64,000 bases of DNA. Source: Pisolithus tinctorius. Lineage: Eukaryota > Basidiomycota > Agaricomycetes > Boletales > Pisolithaceae. Shown one piece after another: positions 36,229 to 46,352 of this stretch. The translations under genes were made by a program, and so were the position numbers. Each line of letters begins with the position of its first letter. Within the stretch, counting starts at the first letter, position 1. The DNA is taken from positions 2,418,001 through 2,482,000 of the forward strand of contig JANFAH010000006.1 in NCBI GenBank assembly GCA_024663395.1, read 5' to 3'. Below the pieces are notes generated by a model, which made no database searches, was not told where the DNA came from, and was given only the letters and a program-made list of their open reading frames with translations.

Positions 36229-37330
36229 ATGCTGCCAACGTCCCTCAGGGCCTCGCGCGCCTCACTGCTACATTTTCGGACAGATGCACACCGCCTGGTA
36301 ATGAACCGAGCTGGCCGTTTGGGTCTTTTACATACTAGGTCTGTACCGCGTTCATTGCCCGTGGACATCCGGCTCGGACGAATTTCCTGCCACCGTCATC
36401 TGGCCAAAAGTAAGTCTCACTTCCAGAACCCTTCTTCGATTTCCGAATCTATAATCACTTTTCAGGATGGGCAACATCAACGACGCCACACTCCACAGCT
36501 TCTGATCCCGCAGACATCGAAGCGATGCGGTGTCTGGAGCAGGGCACCCAGAAACTCGAGGAGAATGACCTCCAGGGTGCCAAAGAGCTGTACAGACGTA
36601 GCGTAGAGATCAAGCGAAACGCGAGCTCCCTCTTCAATCTTGGCGTTACGCATTATCACCTGAGTAATCACTTTTTCCAATTTGTGAAGGAAGATTCAAG
36701 CATTGCCAATTTCATATTTTGGTAGAAGAGTTCGACGAGGCTATTGCGGCATGGAAAGAATCCATAGAACTGCAACCCGATAGCCCTGATGTACACACCA
36801 GTAAGCACTCATTTCTTGTCACTCGTGGTGCAGATATGACACGAATACATTCAGACCTTGCGAGCGCGTACATAATATCCCCTGTTTCGCGGCCAGACCT
36901 CGCACTACATCACTTACAGCACGTACAACCATGCGTCCTACCATATGTGATGCTTATTATTGTTTTCCAGCATTGCGGCGTCACTTGCACCAGAGGACCC
37001 TGAGATTGCCTTCAATCTCGCTGCGGTTTTGGAAGCGAGTGAGTCATCAAGCTTATTGTCTCTAAAATTATCTCATCTTGATGGGGGCAGCTGGACAGCT
37101 CGAAGAGGCGTTGACTTATTACAAACGCGCGCAAGAGAACGGCGTTGAGCGTGCGGCGATGCACATTCGAAACGTCAGCTACTTTGATTTCATCCATCAG
37201 AATGTTATGAGCCTGATGTATATTTGACATTTTTCAGGTTAGCGCAAAGATTCTAGGCAAGAAGCTGAAAGCGGTTCAGGAATCAGACCGGCAAGGAGAG
37301 CCAGACCTACCGAAGAAACCGGATTCATGA
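36229..37330 (+). CDS. TPR-repeat protein with probable mitochondrial presequence
   Basis: The start exon MLPTSLRASRASLLHFRTDAHR is Arg-rich and nearly free of acidic residues, as in mitochondrial targeting signals. Exon 2 begins WATSTTPHS and leads into tetratricopeptide repeats: AMRCLEQGTQKLEENDLQGAKELYRRSVEIK, FDEAIAAWKESIELQPDSPDVH, DLASAYI, and EEALTYYKRAQENGVERAAMHIRNVSAKILGKKL. The final residues PDLPKKPDS end at 37330. About four introns, with acceptors near 36467 and 36969. I do not recognise a named orthologue; TPR proteins of this size can be assembly or import factors. The shared promoter with TIM23 supports a mitochondrial role, by inference. Confidence 0.75.
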
Positions 37331-37695
37331 CCCCGAACCCCCTGAGTCACTTGTTCCCCGCGGTACACGTGGAGTGGCAGACCCAACCCCACGCTTATTG
37401 CGCAACTGTATGTCTTCACCGAAAGGGAAGAGCAACGTTGTTACCGTCAGCTTTTCGGACCATGGAATTCGCTAATAGTCTTAGTCATTGTACTTCTCAC
37501 CCACACCGCAACCAGCCCCACGCCTGTGTGACTCAGCAACGGGAAAAAGCCAAACATTCATTAGGCACAGATCGTAAGGAGGGCGTAGCAGTTCACAAAA
37601 CCAAACAGTCATCATATAGAATGATCATGGGTTCACACCCGGAATACCGTCACCCAAGGCTAGCCCACTCTGAACTCCTCTGGTTTCGGACACGA
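37331..37695. other. Intergenic region between convergent genes
   Basis: The TPR gene and the P-loop gene end toward each other here. No further feature was recognised. Confidence 0.5.
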
Positions 37696-38774
37696 TCAAC
37701 CCCTGGTGGTGGAGCTGTTGCCGCGCTGAGAAGTGCGATCCTGAACTGGCCATAGACCCTGAGGACCCGATTCCTGGGATCCAGTAGCTGAAACACGCCA
37801 TTCGTCACGATTAGTACCGCTAGGGGGAAACGAGGTGTGCCTGTAAAATGCACGCGATTGGCTTGATCGTCTCCGGGAGCCTCGGTCACCATGTAACGCC
37901 CGATAGCCACGTGTTGGGCCCCCGCGAGAGATACTATGTGATCCCCTAGTCCCAAAATAGGATGTTATGTGTGGCTGAACAGCTCTTCCTGTCTGCCCGG
38001 CTGACGCTCTAAGACGGGATAGTATTGATGAAATGTCATCGCGAGTATACTCTGGACTCGGGAGATCAGAGGGTTTCAGATAAAGGATATGGTCGTAGTC
38101 TTCGTCATGAGACGGAGGCCGAAATTGTGAGGCGAACCTGGCCAAGATGGCCAAGCCCTGTTGGGCATCGTTGATTGTGGGATGTGACGTTCCTAGATCA
38201 CCCCAACAAGAATCAGATGGTCAGGGATGGAATGAGTGGTCTAGTACGTACGGTGTTGAAGACGAGAAGCGCAGACCTGAAAATTACCAAATGTAATGAT
38301 GTTGTGGTGAAGATATGAACTTCTTACATGATAGGGGGTATCAAAGACAATAATGCTGATAGTGGTTCGAGGAAACGAACGCGCGATATTCGTCCAGTAG
38401 GAGCGCTGTCTATAACGTAATCCGAGTTAGAAACACTGCTTATCATATACCGCCGAGTGGCAGTTCTTTGGTCGCCCGACTCACATAGCATTGAAGTTGG
38501 TGCGGTCGATGCACGGAGACAAGCCTTCTTGAAGAGTCTGATGAGCAAGCTCCTCCACAAGCTGCCTATTGCCTAAATCATCTTGGTTGCAACGGCGAAA
38601 CCTTGGGAAATGCCTTTCAAGGGCTTCAGCGAAGGTTGACTAGGAAGATACCTGTCAAAGAAGGTCGATAGCTGTTGAAATCGGATAACCCACTTTCCCT
38701 GACGCAACAAGACCGACAAGGATCAACATGGTCTGCTCTCCATCAAAAGGATCGGGGGGAGATATCTCTGACAT
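37696..38774 (-). CDS. P-loop kinase-like NTPase (AAA_33/PNK-like) with C-terminal PIP-box motif
   Basis: Starts MSEISPPDPFDGEQTMLILVG. The Walker A motif is GLVASGKST, split by an intron after the Lys. It continues with FAEALERHFPRFRRCNQDDLGNR (substrate Asp-Asp typical of T4-PNK-like kinases), VEELAHQTLQEGLSPCIDRTNFNA, RSYWTNIA, ISIIVFDTPYH (Walker B strand) and CASRLQHRTSHPTINDAQQGLAILARF. This layout matches small-molecule or polynucleotide kinases of the AAA_33 group. The C-terminal tail is basic and low-complexity. Just ahead of it, QPHITSYF (37954-37977) fits the PCNA-interacting consensus Q-x-x-I-x-x-Y-F. About four introns. I do not know a named orthologue; a role in DNA or RNA end repair is inference from the fold and the motif. 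Confidence 0.72.
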
Positions 38775-39052
38775 GGTCGTGGTAGCCAAGAACCATACTC
38801 GCTGTACCAGGTACTGAGCTAGTTGGCCAAAATGGCCCCTTTACTCACGGTCCGAATGAAATTCTTATTCCAAGCTATACTCGACGGGATGCGATGGACC
38901 GGCTTTCGTAGATATGCAAAAAAGGGTAACCATCTTTACGTGTGCAATACAATTGTCAGTGAATTATTAAATCTGCTGCACCACATTCCAAAATATTTCA
39001 ACTCGTAAAAGAACGGTTCCATCATGATTGCCACGGTAAGTTCCCTGGTAGT

Positions 39053-40544
39053 CTACACCCCATGACCCACCACGCCCGGGGGTCCGAACAGAAACCTCAC
39101 AGTTCCTTCATTCTTCCCAAGTAAAACGACGTCATTCCCACTATACATTGCGCTCAGATCGGGGTTACTCAGCGGCCTATCCGGCCGAGGCGGGTGTTCG
39201 TTCTCCCTCATTGCAATCTTCAATTGAAGCAGCTGGTCGGACTTGTATGGTATTTGCGGAATGTGCGGAGAGCCGCCCGAAGAAAAGTGCTGGTTTCGCG
39301 GAGATGGGTGTGGGGAAGGCGACGAAGGTGTCCTCGGCGAAGTATTCGCGGACGGGTTTTGGGCGGCTTGCATGAGCAAGTCGATGAGTATGTGGGCAAT
39401 CTCTGCGTCGATGTGGTGAGACGAAAAGCTGTAGACGGTGATAACTCAATTGGGCTATGTGAGCTAACCTTCCAAATCCTCGGCCTCCGCCATGTACGTG
39501 GCCTCCCAGTCCCCTTTTTGTCTCAATAAATTCGCGACTTTCCGATCGGATTCGTCATTCGTATTCGAAGATGGTGTAGGCTCTATCGTCGATAGAAGAG
39601 CGGCTGTGTAGATACATCCCAATGCAACGGTGTTTGGAGGGTACATAAGCGGAACGGGAGTCCGATGACTATGTGGTAATTCAATACACACGAGAAGCTT
39701 CTCCTTCTTAAGGCACTCACCTGTCGACAGTTAGACGCCATGCAAATTTGATGAGCTTCTTAGACGCTAAAAATATTTATTTTGTTTAGAGGGGCTTTCA
39801 GAAAGGCAATAAATTCATACTTACCCCCTAATTTCCTACCGAGTTTGATAACGTAGGGGAAAGGCATTTTGGATGTAAAGTTGAAGCAGATGGTCTCTAA
39901 AATCAATCTCTCGACAGCAAGCACCCGCTGGCGGTCATGTTCCACCGTCTGCAGGACGAGGTCAAAACCTGGTGTGCTTCTTCGAGCATGCCAATCCGCT
40001 TACCATCGGATCCATATCGACTTCACCACCGATGGTTTTCGATTTTGCGGCCAACTCGGGGAATCGAACGGCGTAGGCCACCATCAGTATTTCTCTGGGC
40101 TTCTTGAGCGTATCGTGCATCTTCGTTGAGACATACAGCGCAGCGAGAGAGACGTCCTGATTTCCCATGAGTAGCTGACTCAAACGGGTATTACACCCTA
40201 CCGACATGGTAACTGAAGTCCTTCCTTGGAAAGAATAAGTGAAAGCGTTGATACAGGTTCTGAGCTGTCGCGATGGTTCTCCGAGGACTGACGCAGCGAT
40301 AGTTCACTGTGAGCGGCGCTCACACGCAAGACACCCACCACTATAACACTCACAACCCGATCTTTGAACTGACAGCTTCTATAAATCCGCAAGCCTGCTG
40401 TCTTGCTCTTTCTTTCTGAGAAACCGAGAGCTTTCCGCGCTGCTTGTCGGAAAGGTGCTGTACCTCTGCTGGGGTAAAATACGGATGATGGTGTTTTGAG
40501 AATGAATTGGGCACCTGAAACGCTGAAGGAGCAGGTCTATCCAT
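39053..40544 (-). CDS. CTK2: CTDK-I type cyclin (Ctk2-like)
   Basis: Cyclin partner of the CTD Ser2 kinase Ctk1/Cdk12, acting in transcription elongation in the nucleus. Motifs in order: HPYFTPAEVQHLSDKQRGKLS, ERARQQACGFIEAVSSKIG (first cyclin box start), NQDVSLAALYVSTKMHDTLKKPREILMVAYAVRF, VEHDRQRVLAVERLILETICFNF, PFPYVIKLGRKLG, and VPLMYPPNTVALGCIYTAALL (second cyclin fold). A Ser/Pro-rich tail (SPRTPSSPSPHPSPRNQ) precedes the stop at 39053. The start is taken at 40544 (MDRPAPSAF); an in-frame ATG at 40607 would add 21 residues. Introns lie around 39700-39760, 39830 and 40210-40360. Confidence 0.85.
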
Positions 40545-40783
40545 GGGTGCTCGGGGTGACCGGTGAAGGTGGGATATTGTCGCGGGCCGACGCCGCACGT
40601 GACCCAATTATCCCCGAACACCATGTATTACTCCATTCGGGTCTGGAGCATCCACTTTTCGCGTTGACAACATATGAGGACTTCTACGTGCAAGTTGGCG
40701 TGCCCGCCTACCAAAGATCTTCGCCATAAAAACACACACTGATCACTCGACATGGCTTCAAGATCTTTACCGCAGACTCTCAC

Positions 40784-41541
40784 ATGCCTGTCAATTTTAC
40801 CCTGTTTGACATATCTGCTGGACTCATAGACCAGTGGCGAGAGGCATTTACAGTGCTTGTGCCGGCCGAGTGTCGAGCACGAGTCGTTATTGTGCACGGT
40901 GGCATCTCTGATCTCCATCCCCCCTTTGACTGCATCGTATCGCCTGCCAACTCCTTCGGGAGGTTCGATGGCGGGTAAGTTGGACCTTCCAATACTTCTT
41001 GTTGCCTCCCTCACAGTACTGGCATCATATCAGCTTTGATCAGGTCTTATCGGATCGATTGTCTCCTCCAACAGTCCCTGACGCATTGACACGCGTTGCG
41101 CAGAGGATCATTTACGATCGCTGGCGTGGATATGCACCTCCGGGCACGTGCACACTCCTCCCGCTCTCAGGAACACCCTGTGCAGGGAACCCATTCTCCT
41201 GCCGTTATGTTGCACTATGTCCGACCATGCGTCTACCAAGCTCGGTAGTATGGCATAAGGAGATCGTGTACAATTGCGTGTGGTCGTTGTTGGTGGAGAT
41301 CGACCATCATAATGCCAGGGCTGCCGTGGATCCTAGGCTGCACCCCATCCGTTCGGTGGTTATGACAGGAATTGGCACCGGAATCGGTCGCATCCCACCG
41401 AAGCAATGTGCTAAACAGACTGCTTTGGCATTTGCTCATTATCACGCTGCAAAGACGAGGGTGGCAACTTGGTCTGCAATGACTTGGGCGGATATCGAGC
41501 AGTACCCACTGAATGTTCGCTTACCATCTGATGCTCATTAG
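40784..41541 (+). CDS. Macro-domain protein (Ymr087w-like)
   Basis: A 232-residue protein from two exons (40784-40974, 41034-41541; phases agree). It shows the macro-domain features VVIVHGGISDL, FDCIVSPANSFGRFDGGFDQVLSDRL, an adjacent ALCPTMRLP segment, and a late VVMTGIGTGIGRIPPKQCAKQTALAFAHY, where the glycine-rich loop would contact ADP-ribose. The closest family I recall is yeast Ymr087w, a predicted ADP-ribose-1''-phosphate phosphatase linked to products of tRNA splicing. The acceptor CATATCAG is chosen because it gives the family's DGGFD; a nearer CAG at 41016 gives a frame with a premature stop or a poor match. The gene is divergent to the CTK2-like cyclin. Confidence 0.82.
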
Positions 41542-41687
41542 GTAAATACATATCTCAAAAACACCCCCTCGAATTCACTGGGAACACTTCAATGTACTTG
41601 TACATATGTAGTCGTCATGTCTATTTACCCCATGGGGCAGATCTGCGCTGTACTCTGTAGTTGCACGTGACCGCGTCAGATTTTAAC

Positions 41688-41772
41688 GCCGGGATAGCTC
41701 AGCTGGGAGAGCAACAGACTGAAGTTGGTGCTTGGTTTCTGGAGGTCCCGTGTTCAATCCACGGTCCTGGCA
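41688..41772 (+). tRNA. tRNA-Phe (GAA) with 12-nt intron
   Basis: An 85-nt gene without encoded CCA. The acceptor stem GCCGGGA pairs with TCCTGGC, the D arm is GCTC...GAGC, and the TPsiC arm contains GTTCAATCC. The anticodon is GAA at 41721-41723, followed by G37 and then a 12-nt intron (41725-41736) at the canonical position after base 37. Removing it leaves 73 nt. The outermost anticodon-stem position looks like an A27-G43 mismatch. The A and B box regions are intact, so it should be transcribed by RNA polymerase III. Confidence 0.93.
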
Positions 41773-41776
41773 TTCC

Positions 41777-41797
41777 TTTTTTAAATCTTTTTTTTTT
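41777..41797 (+). terminator. RNA polymerase III T-run terminator
   Basis: Six T (41777-41782) begin 4 nt after the tRNA-Phe end, and ten T follow at 41788-41797. T runs of this length are sufficient Pol III terminators. Confidence 0.85.
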
Positions 41798-42061
41798 GGA
41801 CATTTGCGGGATGCGTAAATTATTAAGAGGGTCTACCAGTAAACAGAAAGCATATCGAATGTGGTCTACAGAAAGCGGTAGCAAAAAAAGCGTCAGCTTA
41901 GTCCAAACATTTTCCCACTATGCTTCTATGCGTAATTGGATCTAGGAATCTGAACAGCAGCAGCACTAAGTGAAAGCAACAGCAAAAAAAGGCAATATGG
42001 CGGGAATGCGGAACACCGGTTTACAGAACGTACCACTGTCGCAGCACAGCAGGCGGTTCGG

Positions 42062-45000
42062 TCAGCAAGCCGGAACGGTCAAGGGAATCTTGACCGTCGT
42101 CTGAAGCACGTGTTGATCAGTCGGCACATAGGCGAGGGAAGCGAACCCACGACTTACAGCAAGACCCTGTCGGAAAATGAGTTACATATTTTTGAAATTA
42201 GTCACTGTTTCACCCAAACCCAAAATACTCACAGAAAGACTTGTCTCCTTATATTTGACACTCATATCGGCCGCGGTCAATCGCATCGCCTCGATTGCCT
42301 CATCGAGGGTGACCCGATAAACACCATCGCTAGCCATAGAAAGTTGAGCAGCGGTGATTGCTTTGACAGCTACAGCCGCTCGCCCGAGTGTCGAATCATT
42401 GCGTTGTGTCCAGGTTGAAGTACAAATGCGTGCGAACGACGGAACCAATAAGTGGGGCTACGGAAGTTCACATAAACTCACTTACCTCCTAGACTATTCC
42501 GTTCCTGCAGGGTTTTAAGGTAACGTCAAAGAATGTGCCATGTTTGCGTTAGCATATCTCTGCGCACCAAGCAACGTCACGTACAATGCACGGCACTTGA
42601 ACCAACCCGTCGATGGGGTCGCAAGTAAGGCCAAGGTTATGTTCTGACATGTTATGTACATCAGAAGACAAACAACGGGCGTGGTGAAACGGAGGACAGC
42701 CAGATCTACCCTCGCTAAGATACACACCTATCCCTATTTCCGCCGCCTGCAAGGTACATATGTTAGCGTATCGTGACGGATATCAGTTGATATCACGCCA
42801 CTGACCTGCAAAACGGTCTCTGGGGATGCGCCCATACATGCCGCAAAGCCGGCACTAGCCATAGAACAGGCAACTGCGAAACAACGTGGAGCCAGAAGAT
42901 AAGGCAGGAAAATGAAAGCATGCAACTACCCACGCACCTCCGACTTCTGCTTGACAACCCCCCTCTGCAGCGGATATTGTACTCCCACGTTTGAAGAGCA
43001 TGCCGACGGCCTACGTGGGACGCCGCGCAGTCAGCCCACCGACGGACATGATCAAATGTACCTGCTGCGTGGAAGAAGGTAACTCACAGCAGCAGTCAAC
43101 AGGAACGTCTTTATCGATTTCTCTGGATCGTCGCTCACGAATTCGACAACATATTTCAGCACGGCTGGAATTACGCCAGCAGCTCCGTTCGTGGGGGACG
43201 TCACGATGCGACCACCTGCGGCGTTCACTTCGTTGACTGCAATCGCATAGCAGGAGAGGAAATCGACGGCCGGGATGTTCGTCCTGCGCTGTTAACCACA
43301 TTAGTAACGACAACCTTCACGGAAAGCAGGAAAAAATGGTTCGAGCCGTAGAGACTTACAGGAGGCACAGGCAGGACGGCGTGGTCAAATGAACCCGTTA
43401 CCACGGGAGCGCGACTGCTTCCGCTGCGTGGCGGGGAAACACTACGGTCCTCGATGCCCTGATCTACTTTCATGTCGTCAGGCGCGTCTACTGCGCCTGC
43501 GGACATATTTGCGCCGATGAGGTGGGTCGCTGGGATTCCAATACCAGGGTAGAAGCTTATCATCCATGAGGACGATGTCACCTCCGGAGAACGGGAGACT
43601 GGGGAACGCACCCTCTCATGAGACGCCTGTATAGCATTGGAGCACGACGTCGAAGCTTAAGGCGACCTGGAAGAGTTCTCTCTGTCGTGGACACTCCAGT
43701 ACGGATGCAGTCGTCCATGACGGCCCAAATGCGCATAAGCTACCGCGCAGAAGTCAGGCTACTAAAACCGAACCCTTGGAGTGCTAAGGCGTACCTTGTC
43801 GCCGATGTCTTGTTCGGAGAGCCCAAAGTAACGCTCATTGTCATGCACGATTTGAGCGATCGTTAACTGCAAAAGTCAGCGCCTGCCAATAGACGTTTTG
43901 CACTAGACAATCGATCCTTTGCACGTACGTTGTGTTTCCTGGTAAGCGCAAGTAAACTATTCCCGGAATCGAATGGGTAGGGAGGATGACCTGGATCGTC
44001 ATCCTTGGAGGGATGGATGGGATCGCCCTCTTCGGCTTGGTGCGTCTGATGCAGACGTGCACCGTGAACCACGCGCTTGTCTACCCCCTTGTAGAATAAA
44101 TTCTCGTCCACTGCAACAAGGTCGGCATTTATTTCCCCGCGTAATAGTCAACACCGACCTTTCGTCTTCTCATTCACTACGAAGCCCCCACCGACACTAT
44201 ATGACGAGCGTCGGAGACACGGAAAGCCGAGAATCAACATTAAACCTACCTAAAATATTCGTTGGTTGCCAGGAGACCACCATCTGCGTCAAAACACGAG
44301 AATCGCATGCCATTAGGATGCGTCTTGAGGACCTGGTCCCATCTCCATAGCATATCTCTGTCCATATCAAAATGAATACGACGGTCTCCGCCGAGATGCA
44401 ACGATTTGTTGGTCAGAATGGCCTCATAACGTGAAGGTATGGTCCCACAGTCAATCGTTTCCGGATCGGAGCCTTCTAAGCCGAGAAGGATTGCCTGAGG
44501 TGTATGGTGCCTGCAAAGGCTCTTAGCTTAATGGTCCTCATACTGCTATAAGATATGGTGTACCCTTTCCCTGACGACGATTGCCCAATATTAGAGAGCC
44601 CAAAGCTCCGCAGATGGGCTTGAGTTTTACTTACCGGTTGCCGCGAGAGAGCCATAGCTACCCACATTGCCTGGTTCAGCAAAAAGTTAGTGCGGATCGG
44701 TTATTTCAACTCACAGGACTATTTTAATCGTTTGAACCTAATACATAGTGCGCCTTGTCAACGGCGGGATGACGAGTCTAATTAGCGGCAAGTCACTTAC
44801 CCGATCCAGTAATCCTAGTTCTTGCAAGTCGGTGATGAATATCTTGCCAGCGCGCATGGGCCCGACAGTATGCGAGCTACTCGGTCCGACTAAGGACATT
44901 AGTTTTCAATGACGTAGATCGAGAGTGAGCGTCTAAGAGCCCATACCGCCGATGCTGAAGAGATCGAAGGTGGAGATGACAGCGTGTTCCGGTTTGACAC

Positions 45001-45190
45001 GGCCGCTGTCTACGACGTCGCCATCCTCCTGGGCTTGGTCGAGAGTGAGGACATTAGTGGGGTATCCTTTAACAGCAGTGTATGATATAGCACGCCCTGT
45101 TCCGTGGCGTCTTAACAGTGACACCGCCGTCGAGACCGAATGTGGCGCTCGTCGCGTGGATATACGCAGTCTGGCGAGCAACGCCAACAT
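42062..45190 (-). CDS. Iron-sulfur L-serine dehydratase (single chain, alpha-beta)
   Basis: Deaminates L-serine to pyruvate using a [4Fe-4S] cluster, unlike the PLP enzymes more usual in fungi. The beta part opens [14 protein letters not shown], then [31 protein letters not shown]. The alpha part has [114 protein letters not shown] and the end [12 protein letters not shown]. The cluster cysteines (NGAAGV region, CDP, VPC) and the C-terminal Cys, which fills the active site in the bacterial enzyme, are present. The N-terminus [20 protein letters not shown] looks like a mitochondrial presequence. More than ten introns interrupt the gene, so it is a resident gene, not a recent transfer. Confidence 0.88.
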
Positions 45191-46352
45191 CCTTCTAGGT
45201 TACGGTAAAATGGTCGAGGTCAGCAGAGAAGGGGGAGTTTATTCTGCTTTGCGACTCGTGTGCTTGTGCTCAGCCGGACGCGGACATGCCCTGTCACAAG
45301 ACTCGAATTCAAAGATACAACTAAACTTCCGGAGCCCAGTTACAAGGGTCGTCCAAAAATGGAAGGTCTCGTAAAACATTCCGTTGCTCCCGCAGCCGCC
45401 GTACATGTGATAAGGGGAGACCGCGGTTGAGTACGACAACAGCACTTCAGTCTTGAAGAGCTTTTATCCTACTGAACTGCGGTCTCGAGCAGGGTATTCA
45501 TATACCCGTCGCCTCCACCTCGGGGGAATGATGGTTCACCGATTCACAAGTTGCAATCGCTCCCCTTTATACCCACTGACTCGACCAGGGTGACAGGAGT
45601 ACGTTGTCGAGGGGCTTGATGACATCCAATAGTTTATTCTTTGCTCGGAATCTACTTTATGTACTTCCATAGTACCTTTGTCCTTTCTTCCGCCGACGGG
45701 GGTGAGAACGGTCGACCAAGCGTACTGAAAGCACATTGTTTTCCTATTCGAGCCTTGAATGATGCGTCAATCGGCCGCGAGCCTTGGTTAGGTTGGACGA
45801 CTGACGTAAAATAAATCGAGGAAAGTGTTTTTGACGTTCGGCTTTGAAAACTTCTGGTTATTATGGATATGCGATAGATGTGGGGTCTATCTTTGGGCTA
45901 TCGCCGCAGTATGATCGTCGCGAGGTCTCGGAAAGGCGGGAATGAATTTTGGGGGACTGTATGAATTGATCTAAGGGTATCGATATCACTGGATCAGCAA
46001 CAAGGAGCGGATATGAGGGGAGAATTAGGGTACTGGCAGACATTCGATTGGACCAGTTGCGCGTTCTCTGGCCGGTCGATAGGTTGTTTATTAGTGGGGG
46101 GAGATTAGTGTGAGGATTTTGAATTGGCCTTGACAGAAGTTGTCACCCCGATTTGGAGCGCTCTGGGTGGGTCGACCCAAAGTCAGGCGACTCGCCAAGA
46201 CGCTGTCACTGCAGCCAGACTTTTTCTGTCTTTTGTGGTCCGTGCGAGTGCAGGCTTGGAGGTATGTCTTCGTGTAACGTCACCTCTCGCTCGTTCCCCG
46301 CGTTTGATGTTGTATTCGATGGTCGTCTAGGACTTTGTCTCTGCAAGTTGCC
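45191..46352. other. Long intergenic region
   Basis: About 1.2 kb between divergent genes (L-serine dehydratase and the RhoGAP). Several short open frames on both strands lack any recognisable domain. It probably holds both promoters and 5' leaders. Confidence 0.5.

Noticed and set aside
45239..46043. Several minus-strand reading frames upstream of the L-serine dehydratase
   Set aside because: Short, unrelated frames with no motif; treated as promoter and leader DNA.
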